Assembly: GCA_949825025.1 (NCBI GenBank) | Contig: OX463780.1 | Location: forward strand, 20,168,356 to 20,232,355 | Length of the DNA stretch: 64,000 bases | Source: Siphlonurus alternatus | Taxonomy: Eukaryota > Arthropoda > Insecta > Ephemeroptera > Siphlonuridae | Direction of reading: 5' to 3' | In this document: positions 1-14,104 of the stretch, piece by piece | How positions within the stretch are numbered: the stretch's first letter is position 1 | How the letters are laid out: each line of letters starts with the position of its first letter | Position numbers and translations under genes: made by a program | The notes under the pieces: model-generated | Database searches by the model: none | What the model saw: only the letters and a program-made list of their open reading frames with translations | What the model was told of the DNA's origin: nothing

Positions 1-165
1 CATAAGGCCAATGTTATAATAAACTTCTACCTCAAAAACAGATCTACTTCAAAATTTGCATGCTACCTATGTACCTATTGATGGTGAGTTCTAAGTTCAA
101 GTCTTGTTCAATTCAAGGGGGTCGATTTCGAGATCTCAATCAACTGAGGCCAATCTTTAATTTTG
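1..165 (+). repeat. Dispersed repeat, copy A
   Basis: AAAATTTGCATGCTACCTA, ATGGTGAGTTCTAAGTTCAAG, GGGGTCGATTTCGAGATCTC and AACTGAGGCCAA match the reverse complement of 59755-59885. The 64-codon open frame at 60-254 lies in this repeat and is not supported as a gene. Confidence 0.7.
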
Positions 166-2239
166 AACTCAATTCTGCTATAGGCGAGCTAAAAACCCAT
201 GCAGTGTTATCAATTCATAAGATTAATTATAAAGGGCAAAACACGTTATTATGATAAAATTAGAAGAATACACAAATATAGAGCTGTAAATAGGATTGTG
301 ATTTCTTTTTCTGCGCGGCGTTAATAAGCGTATTTTAATGATTTATTATAAGAGCATTCAAGTTAGCGATTTCCGAACTATAAATTCATAAAAAATACAT
401 TATATATTATATGAAATATACCTATACGTATATACAATATATACAGCAAGTTAATAAGAAAAAGTTATCCATGAACATACAATATTTTTTTCTTGATCCA
501 TGACTCACTGAATAAAAACGTGAAGTGGAAAACGTATATAGAAAGGTTGTATTCGTATAGATTATAATGAACTACTGAGGTATAGGAGGTCTTTTATTAT
601 TATACTTTTTTTTCCAATTTAAATTGAAAGAAACTAGAATGACTCAGACAAAATAAAACTGCCGGGAATGTTGAAGCTACATCAGAGAGAAGCGTGATAA
701 ATATTATAAGAGAGAGGCCTTGGACTACAATAGCTTGCTTAGGAATTAAGTTAGTTAGCTACTTTTGAGTAGAAGTCATGGAAAAGGTAGATACGTCATA
801 AAAAGCAGTACTTTAAAAGGAACATCACGGGATGCTTTGCAGCTTGGGTTTCATAATTTGTAATTATATTTAACCAAAATAAAATTGGACTTTTCTGCAG
901 TGTATTTAATTGTGTCTGGATTTTGTGAATGAAACAAATCAAAACGTGTAAATCTATCTCCAGGTATTTTTGTAAATTTAAAATCGGTTTATAAAAGTTG
1001 ATGAAAATTTATATTCCTAGCACACATAAGGTCATATAAAAATTCCTAGACATAAGGTCTATAACTCTGTATATTATAATTTTTATTCTGAATTTACAAA
1101 CACACCTTCATTGCGTGAAAAAAAAAGGAGTGTCCTCAAATTAACAAAAGGCCACATCAAGAATTGTAAATTATAAACCTTGGCAAATAAATATTTTTTA
1201 TTCTATATCACATCACTGATATTAATGTAATATAAGACCAGCCTAAATTTGATCTCTTAAAACTTCAAACAAGACGATACCAAGAACTAGAAAATGTAAT
1301 TTTAACTCTACTAAAAAAACAGTTGTCAAATAATAAAAAGTATAAATTAAGGTTACGATTAAAGTATTAATTCCAATAGTGGTTGGTTGACAGCAGCAGT
1401 GTCTAATGCATATAGAGAGAGATTAGAGTCGTCGTCAAATAATACTTTGATAGTTCTACGAAACCCCCGGCGTTCATATATCGTAACCTAGTTCTCAGTA
1501 GTGGAATATCTCCTCGCATCAACATCAGCCTTGGGCTCGTAGCCAGCTTGCAATTTACTGTCACTGTGTGCGTGCGGTGTACAACTATCTCCTCCTGATG
1601 GAGTGATGCTTATTTATAAATAATTTATAATATTTCATTATTATTATTATCATTCGCCATTCAATACAGGCACGAGCGAGATCTTATTATGATATATAAA
1701 CATATAATAGCAAATACAATAATATGGAATGTTATTTTGATATTAGTTTATAAACAAATAAATATAGTATAAAAATAAATATGACGTGTTTTATATGATT
1801 GAAAAATGACTATAATATATATATATATATATATATACAATGTACAGGTATATGGATTTAAAAAAAAAAAACTACAAAAAAAAAAAACTTAATTATACAG
1901 TATTCAATAGCACAAGATTTTTGTTTTTATATTGTATCAACCTTTAAAGTTGTTTTTTTAATTACATTAACAAAAACTGTCAGGAAATACGATCGTAAAA
2001 AATATTATATATTTACCGCTTAAAATAATTAAAAAATCTAAAAATATATGATTAACAGCCGCATACATGTTACACACGCTCACGCACCTTGCAATATTTC
2101 ACCTGCTGTAGGTATTTTTGTATATCGTCCTTATTACAAAAATATATCCCCGATTTATTTGCTTATAATTTGACGACACAGGTCGCAATATTTGAATGAA
2201 ACATCCACGTTATGTGATATGATAAGAGATTTGTTTCTT
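166..2239. other. AT-rich stretch without a recognised gene
   Basis: Poly-A/T runs, a short (AT)n at 1816-1838 and a modestly GC-richer patch at 1440-1610. No frame or splice-bounded exon resembling a known protein. Confidence 0.6.
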
Positions 2240-2400
2240 CAACTTTACACCTGAGACGACGCACACTCGCACACCTCGCGAGTCGCGGACTAACTGGGGA
2301 ATTTTCAAGAGAGAGCCACGATACGCGGATATGCCATGTAGTATGTAGCTGGAGTGAGAAACCGACCTTGCTACAAGCGTCTGCGCATGCGCATCATATC
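2240..2400. promoter_or_regulatory. CpG-containing patch with a palindromic NRF1-type site
   Basis: TGCGCATGCGCA at 2382-2393 is a perfect match to the NRF1 binding consensus, in a patch (ACGACGCACACTCGC, CTCGCGAGTCGCGG) richer in CpG than its surroundings. It could be the promoter of a gene whose exons I cannot identify. Direction unknown. Confidence 0.35.
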
Positions 2401-4065
2401 CACTTTCCTCCTTGAAGATGATGATGAGAAAGATTTTTTTTTTTATTTTTTTTTTTTTTTATTATTATCTTGACTTTTATATCACAAAAATATTTTAACA
2501 GTTGACTAAATTAAATGTAAAAAAAAAGTTTCGTATTGTGCAAACTTATCTTATATAAATATGTTTTTATATTAAATTATATACACATATTTTAAGCTGA
2601 GTAATTCCATTTTATATATTTACAACAAACCTAAAAGGTATAGCAGTGTTGTCATTCAGGTGAATAAACTGGCAACGTAGCGGATAATGACTCGCAAGGT
2701 AACACACAGTATAATAATAATAAAAAAGATTCAGGTTTTCGGACATTAGCCCCCCTTTCTTCTTCTCCATCAACAATATAGCATGCAACAACGTTACATA
2801 CAGCAGATGCTACAATATAGGTAAAGTTTTCCTTGAGAAATAATAATAATAATAATATATATATATAAAATCTGTCTGCATCGGATCAGCTCATCTTTCG
2901 CACCTACGTCTTGCGAGAACTTATTTGCTTTTTTAGATTTTTTTTACCATAAATCTTTTTCTTCTTGCTCATTTTACAGATTAATTTTCTTTTATATCTT
3001 TTCCAAGAAATTCACTTACACATTTATGCATTAAATTTACTGTTAGCTCGCATATAACATACACTTTATATTATCTATACCTTTTGTGTCAGGTACAAAA
3101 GGCATTTTTTTATTTCTAAAGGTTGCTGCAGCTGCAGAAAGAAATGAGGAGCAACCTTTTTCGCAAATGTATTGTAGTAGGATGAAAATTGTCAACCGAA
3201 TGATAAACATCAAGTGACACGACAGTTATTCTTTAAAAGAAGGACAAAAAAATTTAGTGTTAGATTTAGAGAGGAAATGATTATCTCATCACTTGGGTAG
3301 TGCCTTTAATGATCACACGAATCACAAACTGTCCTTTTTTTTATAATGCAGCTTGAGCAAGGGACAAAAATGTATGAATACACTTTACAAAATATACTTA
3401 AAACGGTGCTTTTTGTCTAACAAAAAAGGAATAATAAAGAAAAGAACCCATCCCATGGGTTACCAAATTTAACTGTTTTGAGATTTTTCTCCCTTATATT
3501 ATAAAATTGTAAAGTAATTTATGACCGTACACACCTTTTAAAGTACTCCGGAAGTATAGTTATGTACCTTTAATAATACAGTATTATAATGATACCTGCT
3601 AAAAATGTCAATGTCCCCTAAGCATGCACCTTCGGAAACAGATTAGTTCAACAGACTTTATTACTGATTTTGTAAGGGGAAGATATTGTTGATTGCTAGG
3701 CATCAGAATTCTTTCGGGAAATCTGTGGTGGGTGCTGTTCTTCTCGCTGGTCTTGCGACGTTTCACCTCGCATGTCTGAGGCATCTTCAAGCGAAGATAG
3801 GGGGATACATTTTTGCTTGCAGGCATATGAAGGCGATTATCAAATAAACGTCATATTTGGCATGCGCAAGCAGCACTTCATGTGATTCTTATCGGCGGGA
3901 TCAGTGACCTAATAAAAATAGGGGGCTTAATGAATGAATTTTTGCATATTCTATATTATGTTTTACTTTATGATGTATTATTAAATTTAAAAAAAGTTGA
4001 ATTATCCCGATTTATAAATTGCAACTATTATCATAATATATTCTTTATAAATATACATTATTGGG

Positions 4066-4160
4066 AAGGGGACATACATAACCAAAATGTGTCAATCAGA
4101 GACATGGTATATGTCTATGGTGTCAATTGACTCAATTGCCCCAAAATACAACCAATCAAT
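4066..4160 (+). repeat. Dispersed repeat with AATC-type tail
   Basis: ACATAACCAAAATGTGTCAAT, AATTGCCCCAAAATACAACC and AATCAATCAG match the reverse complement of 59283-59345, with an extra ~40 bases between the blocks. The frame at 3882-4130 overlaps it and has no family resemblance. Confidence 0.6.
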
Positions 4161-4535
4161 CAGAAATTATTGGTAAATTACTTTTGCTATAGAGAATCAG
4201 ACTGAACGACTGAACTATATTACAAGAATAAAAAATGTGAGTTTATTGGAAAACTTTTATTAACATTTTTATATTGAAATCATTAAACTCTGTTGCTGAG
4301 AATGCTATAAATAAATAATAATAAAAAAAAAAGCTAGAGGCATGCTGCGGTATAGCGAGTCAAAAGCAAAAAGCAAAGCATATTATGCTGATCACACGAA
4401 TGAATGACGCGGAACACATTCTGGGAAGCTAAATTGAATTCCTTGAAGTGTTATCATGTGCTTGAGCACACTTGACCTCTGGGTCCATCATAATGTCATC
4501 ATCATCAACGTATATTTATTATAATTATATATATA

Positions 4536-4577
<42 letters not shown>

Positions 4578-4940
4578 TATGTACTATGTGACGACGACGA
4601 AGTCTCTCTTAACGTCTTATTGACATGCAAGTCAAATGATATGAGAGTGCATTAACTTTTACGTCATTGATTGCGTGCTTCAATTATAATTTATTAGAAT
4701 ACTTATTTATCTCTATATAACAAAAATAAACGTCAATTCCTTGAAGACGTGATCTCGTTTTATATTTATATCTTCCATTCACGCGATTCAAAAATGCTAT
4801 TGCGTGATAGCCGTTCATATATTTATAATATCGCCAGCTATAGAACTGATAGAGAGGGTGGGGTGAACGATGTTCATTTATTTTATTCACGAGCTTTGCG
4901 GTTTACTAGACTGATTAGAAAACATCCCCACGCTATATTA

Positions 4941-5065
4941 TATTATATATGTTTTGTATGCATGTTTTATGTGTTCTATTGTAATGTTTTTCTATAATGT
5001 ATGTTTCTAGTGCTGTTAATATGTACACTTTCTGTGTTTAATAAAAGACTAATAATAATATTATA
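4941..5065 (+). mobile_element. LINE 3' tail, second copy
   Basis: Nearly identical to 31568-31690 over ~120 bp, including TTTCTAGTGCTGTTAATATG and the AATAAAAGACTAATAATAA tail. Severely 5'-truncated, as expected of a LINE insertion. Confidence 0.75.
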
Positions 5066-5400
5066 TCCAGTGCTCTATATAGCAATGATTGTGAAAATAA
5101 ATATTTGTTGGATGCGCGCGTATTGTAAATACGAACGTAAAATCATTTTAGCTGTATTTAGAAATAATTTAAAATTAATTCGTAGAACCATTTTAATTAG
5201 GTAAATAATGAAAAAAATATTATTATTTATTTAACAAAAATTTTTCACAACAACCAAAAATATTACATTAATTAAAAAAAAAGAAAAAAAAAGAGAAAAC
5301 AAAGAAAATTTGTTACATTTAAAAATATCTCAATATTATCAAATTATCAACTATGTTTTTGACATTAAAATACGAATAAAATACGAACTATATAATGATT

Positions 5401-5404
<4 letters not shown>

Positions 5405-5494
<90 letters not shown>
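5405..5494. repeat. (AT)n microsatellite, ~90 bp
   Basis: Uninterrupted TA dinucleotides. Poly-(I/Y) frames through it on both strands are artefacts. Confidence 0.97.
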
Positions 5495-5497
<3 letters not shown>

Positions 5498-8400
5498 ATG
5501 CACGAGGAGACGTTTCTCCTCCCCCGCCAATATTGATTTTCCAACTTTTGGTCATGCCATTATAAAAATAAACCAGACGCAATAAGTCTATCATTTGAAA
5601 AATAAATTTTAAAATTTGCTTAATTATTAACGTTGCGTATATTTAAATCACACAGTATATAATATCTATATTATATAGATTATTTATATTTTTTATAATA
5701 TATTGTTATATAATTATATATGACATATAATATATTACTAAATTATTTATAAATAAAAATCTTGAAGATTATTTATTTCATTTCTATCATACCATGCATG
5801 CAAACTGGAACAAAAATCAAAGCAGAGAAGTCAAAGCAAAGTGATTCGCCACGCCCTCTTATTTTTGGGTCTCAAACTGGGATATGCATGGCATGTTCCA
5901 ATATTTCGTTCTTATAGAACTGATATTGAATGAAATATTTTTGACATAAACTCATGCTATATATATATATATATATATATATCTAACTTATCTACCGATA
6001 GTATGACAGTTAAATTAAAATTCCAAGAAAAGAAAAAGTTTCTATATTTGCACCTTAAGAATTTTGTTATGAAAAATCACATAAAAAAAATTAATGAAAT
6101 TACAATCAACGTTGTCACAATATATACGCTTTATTCGTTCATATTATGATCATTGTAAATGTGCCAACCTTGGGCGCGCGTAGGTCAGGATTTATTTTAT
6201 GACCCCCGTCTGACGTGCCATTCATGCGACGGCGAGCAATATATAAGTACAGTACAGGCAACGAGATAAAGCCGTGGAGAGTGAGCAAAACTATAAAGCA
6301 TAATTATTATCACTTATGGTCCCTTCTGAATATTCACGGGTCACGGCCAACCTAATAACATTGTAATTAGTTTAAGCAATTTGTAAAAAGAAAATTATAT
6401 TTCTAAGAACACATTTATTTTTGACAAACGAAAAATTTGTAATTGACGAAAAAAGAATTCTAAGAATTGTTAATTAAATTTGTTCTGTGAATTTGCGGGG
6501 GTGTTTGTGTACCTCCCCGCCCCTCTTTCTTTCTTCCACTTCCTATAAAAATTGAACATTTCGGGACTTGAGAATTGTCACAAAGGAACATGCATACTTA
6601 TAAGTATTAGCCAGGTAGTAAGGAAGGAGCAATGCACTCTGAATAACTTCCGAAAGCTGTTTTAAAAAGGAAGTACCGTACGACATCCGTTTGCAAATCC
6701 TCTCAAGGTGAATGTCCTACTAGTAAAAAAAACTGCAGGTGACAAATTTATTATCCACTAATAATATTATAAATACGTTTTTTTTTATTACATAAATATA
6801 TTTTTAGTAAGCGTGCGCGGAATAAAGATAATTAAATTTAATTTTAGAACTATAAGACTCGAGTATGTACATAGAGACGAAGGGGGTTGTTTATATTTTG
6901 TAGGTAAGAAGACGGAAGGGGATGTTTTTAGCTTGAAAGCACATACATAGAAGAATAAAGAAAGCTAACATAGCAAGCAAGCAAGCAGGCAGTCAGGTAT
7001 ATATGGTGCGGGGATTCTGTGAATTGGCCGCAGTAATTCTGTTCCGGGAACTGACTCGCTGCTGCTGCTGGCTGACGACAAAGCGACTGTGGCGACGGCG
7101 CACTACACATTCAGCCTGCCAAAGCTTTGCAAGCTTCTTGTATGGTATTTGCTAGCGGGAGACGACAAGCCGCCTGCTTCATGAACTACTACTCAATCGC
7201 AATTATTTTTGCAAGGTTGTCACAAGAAAAAAAAAAAAAAAAAATGATTAGAAGAAGATCAATATGAATGATATTGATTGATGTTTTCGTTCATGCCAAA
7301 TTTAGATTGAACACACCGTTCAAAAAATATAAACGTCACACATTGATGTTCAAGATAATATCAGCTAAAACATATTATATTATATATATTTAAACATAAT
7401 GATATAATGAATACGTATTCGTAGAAACAGCTTTCACAACTAACGGAAAAAAATGGTGCAATTTTAGATAAAAAAAAAAACTCCTATATATATTATACTA
7501 GAGTTTGTTTAATAATATAGCGTCTACGGTACATTTACGAAATTATAGGCTTATTATAATTATGAAAGACAAATTAGCTGGTAAAATTTGGCCTTTATAA
7601 TCTTGGAACTACTGATTAGTACATGTACATACTACATAGCAAATGTAATAATAATAAAATTAATAATATAGTATACTGTTAATATCATGCATACATTGTA
7701 CAGTACATTGTTTACACGACTTTATTTCTGCATGCACTTTTTTTTTATTACTGAGTTGACGAAAATTCCATTTTACTTAAGCAATTAAGCAATGTATTTG
7801 TATGAAAATAAAATAATAAATAGTTTCACAGTATTCTAAATATAAAATTTATGTAAATGAATGAGGTCACATGCACGATTGCGTATGACCATTTCATTGT
7901 TGTATATTATTTTTATTGCAGAGTAGTTTGTATTGTCAGTTTATTCGCAGAAGTGCATAAAGCAGTAAAAGTTGGATAATAATAATTTAAGAAGCTGATT
8001 TCATATATCTATACCAAGAATAATAAAATGTACCCTTCAGAGAGGAAGCCTAAATAATTTATGTAAATTGTAAAACCAGCATGCTTAATGTTCAAATATA
8101 ATTACTAATGCATAATGGTATATTTATGTGAACAAACTTAACTAACAGATATTGAAATTTATTAGTAAAAACTGAAAGCTTTATTACAAAATTAATTGAT
8201 GCAGTGTTTTTATAAAATTTCAAAAGTGTATAGCGATTATGCACGATTCATTTTATATATTTATAACAAAAAGCTTCTAGGAAATTAAATTACGACAATT
8301 TCGATGATGTATACAAAAGAAAGGAGAACTATATTACGAAAAAAAAAAAAAAAGGCTTACAAGTTTCATCAATTAACAATTCATGGAATATAATATCTAA

Positions 8401-9559
8401 TGCTAGTATTACATATTAAAATAATAAAAAAAAAACATGGAAAGTGCTTATTTATGTTGCCATTGACACTAAAAATTACTGAGAAACGAAACTAAAAAAT
8501 ATTTATTATATTTTTTTAATAGAATTACAAGAATTGCATTATTGAAAATAAGCAAAAAAAGACTTTATGTATTTCCTAGCATAACCTGTAGCACAATTTA
8601 AACAAAACATACTGAACATACTCTACAGTTTAATTAATAGAGCATGCAAAATAATACGAATTCAATGTTTAGTAGACGTATCTAAATATTGTATTCAATA
8701 AGTTTGAACACTAATTATAATCCCACATATTATAATAATTAATATACGGTTTACTTAAGTTTAGAGAATTGCGTTCCAATATTATATCATATTAATCGTC
8801 AGGAGTTCTTAATTTTTACAATTTATTCAAGATAAATTTTAAAGATTGAAAATTTTGCTTTTTTAAAGTTTTCTAGAATCAGGTGTGAAAAGAAAAACTC
8901 AAAGTATAAAAATTCATAATCCGTTGATGGTCCTAAAAACTAATTTCAACTAATTTCATTGAATGTTGTTGTGGTACGATAATATACATCAACGTCAGAG
9001 ACTAATAATTTTATATTTAAGAGACTTTAGAAGGGAAAGTAATAACGCCCACCATGTTACTGCCTTTCTAATGTTATTTCTACTAATAATACAATTACAT
9101 TCCTTTCTTTCACATCCTAAATAATTATTACATTAATTCACAACTTTACTGTCCTGTTGCTAAAGTAGGATAGCAGCTATACTGCCAATAGTCCTCAACT
9201 CGTGTCCGAACAGCTGATCATGAATGAGAGATGAGCGAGGCGAAGCATTCGATCAGCAGGATTAACTTAAAATACAATTTAGAATTGATGACAATTAATT
9301 GTGAATCGTAATAATAAAGAATATGAAATTAAACTACTTACACCACTTGGTTGAATAATTGCTCTCCTTTTAAAGTTTCATAAGGAATTGTTGTTACTCG
9401 TCTTCAACTGCAGCACAATTTCACTAACTTTAAAATATATTATCAAATAATCACTTATCACAATATAATATACAATTTTCAATTATTATATATAGCTGAT
9501 TTGCTTGTAAGCATATGCAAATTACAACAATCACACATTAATATAAACTATACTTAGTT

Positions 9560-9800
9560 GTTTGCTAGCAGTACAGCGAGCGCACATGTATGCGGTGTGC
9601 ACTCGTTGCGGAGCAAGCGTGAAGTGATAGCAGCAGCGCGAGTGCGAGGCCGCCGCGAGTTGCCGAGGCCGTTGCGCGCCAATCCCTAGCCCCTGTATAC
9701 CAACCGTGCCGCCAAGCATTGGAGAGCTATTCCGAGAAACCAAAACGAGTTGTTCTTGAGGCGCTTTCAAAGAATCTTTATACCTCACCTCGTCCGAGCG
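9560..9800. promoter_or_regulatory. CpG-rich patch, possible promoter or 5' exon
   Basis: About 60% GC in a ~30% GC setting, with dense CpG (GCAGCGCGAGTGCGAGGCCG, CCGTTGCGCGCCAATCC). On minus a TATAAAG lies at 9775-9781. The 85-codon minus frame (9531-9788) resembles no family I know. No splice-supported exon was found next to it. Confidence 0.35.
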
Positions 9801-10374
9801 TCCAGCATTTCAGACCCTTCGCTGAATTTTAGGGTGGAAAATAGAGGCTGAAAAGAAACTAAGCTTTTAGAAAGACAAAACTAATATATTTCGAGCTTAG
9901 GACAAAGATATCGTGAAAAAACTATATAGTTGCATTTTTAAATCCGAACTTGAACCAAACCAGTATTTACATGCTATATTTACAAAGATTTTTTTTTTTA
10001 TCGATGTCATCAGTAATTTATATTTTATATACAGCATTTATAAATTAATTGTAGAATTGGATTATTATTGTCACTTAAATAAATTTTATTCTAAAAAATA
10101 TTAGTAGTAGAATAGTTAATCGAAATGTTCTTACATTTTATAATAATAGATGATAGACAATGAATTTAATATATTGCAACAGAACTTATATAGCTTCAAT
10201 ACAAATTTAATATAAGATCCAAGAAAAACTTTTTTATTCTTCAACGAAATAAATTTCACGATAACGATAAAAGAGAACTAGCACATTAAAAGTTTCTTAA
10301 CATATATGTTGACCGCGATGTTTATATAGTAAATTGTATACCTCGAGAAAATATATTTTATGTACTTTCTTTAA

Positions 10375-10615
10375 GACGTTACTTGTGAGCGCAAATTAAG
10401 TTTCGTAGAAGTGGCTTTCGAGATATTGTAAGCGTAAAAAGACGCGTTGTGCAGCAGCTGCTGCGCACACATTTACGAGGCGTCACCGTCACGTGTACTT
10501 GTGACTGACGCGTGCTGAGCTCGAACCGCGTGGTGCTTGCTAATAATATCGCCTTACCAGCAGAGAGCTCATATACCAATATGTCATTCAGAGACAGCAG
10601 CTTCGTCACTCGGGT
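10375..10615. promoter_or_regulatory. CpG-rich patch
   Basis: AAAGACGCGTTGTGCAGCAG, CGTCACCGTCACGTG and GAACCGCGTGG in AT-rich DNA. Frames on either strand look non-coding. Possibly regulatory. Confidence 0.25.
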
Positions 10616-11152
10616 GGACTAATTATGCGTAAAGTCGTCATAACAATATGTAGAGTATCAGATTTACTGATGTTGCGTCAATATGTTAACAATTAAAATA
10701 ATAATTTTCTTTTCTTCTGTCTTTAAAATAGATATTTTGTAATAGTCCAATAAATCAATTTAATTACTATTTTTAGCGTAGTGACCAGTATAAAGTTAGC
10801 ATTGTTATTTGTTACAGTAACAATAAAATTAGTGGCAAAACGAGCATCGATAACATCAACACAGCGGGAGTTATACAATGAAATAATGAAGAAAAGCATG
10901 TCGTATTATAGTGCGTGGAAGATACGAATCTAGCTTATTGTCAATATAACTACGCGCCATTCGAGTGTCCAGTACATTAGTAGCAGATTTAATTATAGTT
11001 GCCGCCGGTGGAGAATATATATATTTTTTTTTATAAATTAGTGACAAATCATAACCAATCATTTTCATGTAAACAAACACCGATAAAAATAAACCGTGCG
11101 GTTGAATTTCAGAACTGATGTCTCAGAATCTATTACTCTCATCATGCATATT

Positions 11153-11155
<3 letters not shown>

Positions 11156-11199
<44 letters not shown>

Positions 11200-11201
11200 T
11201 T
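11156..11201. repeat. (ATTT)n microsatellite
   Basis: About eleven tandem TTTA tetranucleotides. Confidence 0.97.
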
Positions 11202-12002
11202 AGTCAATGCATGCACAACAATACATAATAAGAATATGTATATCGGCTACGAAATGTTTACAAAAATACAGATTATTTACTCCATCAATAGTCTTTTTCG
11301 AACTTTTCTCAACTGATACATCAAATATCAAATAAATATATTATAATATTATATATATAATTATTATTATTTATAATATATATTATTTATTATATATAGA
11401 GTAGAGCATCGCGTGAGGTTTACAATACCTCCTAAGTACTTCTAGACTTCTACCCTTTCTCATCACTTTCATAGTGGATGCATGCAGTCTCGTTATATTG
11501 CTCCAGTTATTTGCATTCATTACAATCTTATTTGTCTCTGCATTAAATGAAACAAAATTTATTATATCTGATGTCACTGAAAGTAAAATCTGCCATAATG
11601 TTGTTGAACTCGAAATGTTCACACGGCATTAATCAATATTCCAGATTCCTTCGCCACGTGCTCAGAATAGGTCAACATTTTTGCTGCAGCACATGCCGCC
11701 TCCTCAGGCTGTGAGCAAAGGAAAGAAAGAGTTTTGCAATGCGATAAACTATACGGAGCTTTGCAATGAATCATGATGGCTCTACGTCATTCTAAAATCT
11801 AAACTGGATAAAAAAAAATAATATGAATAAAACCAATAAAAGTTTGATAACTTCAGTCCGGGAAAGTTTTTCAAGTTTTTTTTTTTATTCTTTTGTGTTT
11901 TTCTTCCTAACATTAATCTTATTTCAATGTTTTGTTAATTGTTTTAATTGCAAGTTATTGAAATAGCGTTGACACCGTAATAATGGAGCGTTAAAATCCT
12001 TG

Positions 12003-12374
12003 AATGAACAACCTGCAGCATGAAATTTTTTTATTGCAGAAATGAATAGAGCATAGAGGATATAATCAAATTATGCTACTCTGCAGAATTCTTTCATATT
12101 TTTTTTAGACCCGTAACTATTTTTAAATAATTATTGAAAGTTATGTAAGTTAAGTTGCATGGCACCCCTGAATCCTTAATAAAAAGGATAGGGACTAGAG
12201 TCTAGACATCTATATATTGACGCCTCCAGGGGACGTGCTCGCACTTTAAATGAATATTTTAAAATAGTTCTGGGTCTCAAAAAAGAATCTGAAAAAATTC
12301 AAAGTAGCATTCTTTGGTTACCCTCTATTCATTTCTGCAATAACAAAATTTTTATTTCATGCAGGTTGTCTATT
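12003..12374. mobile_element. Foldback MITE of the TTTATTGCAG family
   Basis: Ends AATGAACAACCTGCAGCATG and CATGCAGGTTGTCTATT are inverted. Paired blocks TTTATTGCAGAAATGAATAG and GAACTATTTTTAAATAATTA are family markers. The centre has ACCCCTGAATCCTTAATAAA and GACGCCTCCAGGGG, shared with copies at 40.9 and 62.2 kb. Confidence 0.85.
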
Positions 12375-13602
12375 ATATTTAATGTCAGTGTAGTTACTGT
12401 AGTTTTTATAGTTTTTTCTTGTTCTCGTGAATTTTTATTTGTTTATTATAACATTATTATTTTTTTTTATGCCATGATAATTGATCCACAAGTTCACAAA
12501 AGTAAAGCTGCAATGTTGAACTTTAACACAAAAGTGCTTCCCTTGGACCTTTCCAGAAACATGGCCTCTGGAATTTTAATTTGGCAGCACTTTGAAAACT
12601 TTCAACAACGCGAAGTTCAAAAAGTTTTCGAAATGGAAAGATCGAAGCAAAATGTCTTGTATAATATAACATGTCATAATATGTATAACAGTCTATAGTC
12701 TGGAATCGAGGAAGTAAGTTTCCACATCCAACTAAAGTAATAATTGTGGTATGGAGATTCGACCACGTCCGTTTCGAACGCAAGGATATAACTGGAATTA
12801 AAATAAATTTAGACCACAGATTTTAGATTAAGCAGGTCTTGAGTGACTGTGTTATACTTTTATGGTCTTCATAATTTATAATGTCCCATATACCGCCGGG
12901 TATAACCTACAATGCACTCGTTAGGAACAAGCTGATTAATTTAAAATAATGTAAAAGATTCAAAACAGGCTGGATTGTTATTATCTGTTAATGGAGATTA
13001 TGATTACTTATTAATTGATATTGTGATAATTCAAATGCTATACAGTATATTATGGTAGTTGTTTCATTAAAAACATGCAGCGACTCGATAGCCAGAACTA
13101 GAACTGTCTTTCATTATATAAATTTTATATTCCGTTTACCATAATATATATTATTATATATAGTCTTAATTACAATTAATATGTAAATATTTAATACTAT
13201 ATATTATATGGAACGTACAACGAATACAGTATATATTTTATACATAAATATAATATGTGTAAAAAATATAACATCTCATGGATCAACCAAATCTCATCAT
13301 ACATCTTGACAATTTCCTGGAATTAGCTTAATATTATACGAAATCACGTCAATCAATTTTCCAAGAGCCAATTTGTGATTAATTATCAGCTTTGCAGAGC
13401 TAGTTAGAAAATAACTTTCTTGTTAGATATCATTGATGTTGTACAATGTTGCAGGAGGGCAATTTGAATTATACCCTCCTTGGGATGCTTAGAGCTATAA
13501 CCAGAAAAAATGAAAAATGGTTCTTCGTTTTTGAAATTTTGAAATGGAGGGAGGGGGGGGGGAAGAGAGAGAGAGAGAGAAATTGAGCTCACTTATTACT
13601 GC

Positions 13603-13640
13603 CCATATTTTTCTATAAATGCATTTATAGAAAAATATGG
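13603..13640. repeat. Perfect 38-bp palindrome
   Basis: CCATATTTTTCTATAAATG and its exact complement, no loop, centred on ATGCAT at 13,621/13,622. Overlaps the next palindrome by two bases. Confidence 0.95.
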
Positions 13641-13696
13641 ACAAGAACGGGCGAAGACTTTATTACATGTAATAAAGTCTTCGCCCGTTCTTGTCC
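13639..13696. repeat. Perfect 58-bp palindrome
   Basis: Starts GGACAAGAACGGGCGAAGAC and is followed by its exact complement, no loop, centred on ACATGT at 13,667/13,668. Confidence 0.95.
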
Positions 13697-13706
13697 ACGT
13701 ACTCCA

Positions 13707-14039
13707 CAACGATTGTCTCATGGAGGATGGCCTAACTTTAAAAGCATTCGCTGTTAATGCCAAACGGCCAACGCTTATACGTCATTGTCAGATCCCTGAT
13801 ATGTCACGACGCTGGCTGCGATAAGCGTATTTGATTCCTAACTACGAAGGTGCAATGCTGCTATCAAAGGTGTCGTCTTAGCAGCCAGCGCTACGCTATC
13901 AGATCTTTGACGTCCCCAAAAATCGGACCGGTCGCCAGCACCGAGAGCGCGACTTATTTGCCGAATTTTCCCGATAATTGTCGAGTATATATATAGAGGT
14001 TCCTCAATTCGATGTCCTATAGTAGGCCATCCTCCCAGT
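13707..14039. mobile_element. MITE with GGAGGATGGCCTA inverted ends
   Basis: The left end CAACGATTGT, then TGGAGGATGGCCTAACTTT pairs with the right end TAGGCCATCCTCCCAGT. The left ~110 bp matches, inverted, the short element at 57496-57681. GC-richer than the surroundings. Confidence 0.7.
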
Positions 14040-14104
14040 AAGATGTCCTTGTACTCCATGTCACTGGCTTCAACTCCAAGAGACAATTTAAGTTAACTGT
14101 GTTC

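Larger units (their letters stand above)
2400..9530. other. AT-rich stretch without a recognised gene
   Basis: Apart from the LINE tail, AATC repeat and (AT)n listed, there are only homopolymers. A patch at 6170-6300 has GCGCGCGTAGG and an ATATATAAG (TATA-like) motif. A CAG/CTG-rich patch lies at 7040-7100. No supported coding exon. Confidence 0.55.

Noticed and set aside
5310..5594. Long poly-(I/Y) open frames on both strands (also at 17.6-18.0 kb, 14.4 kb and 55.2 kb)
   Set aside because: They are translations of (AT)n microsatellites and have no coding meaning.
12366..12698. 110-codon frame with a hydrophobic start
   Set aside because: Begins inside a MITE end; no conserved motif, and no splice partners seen.
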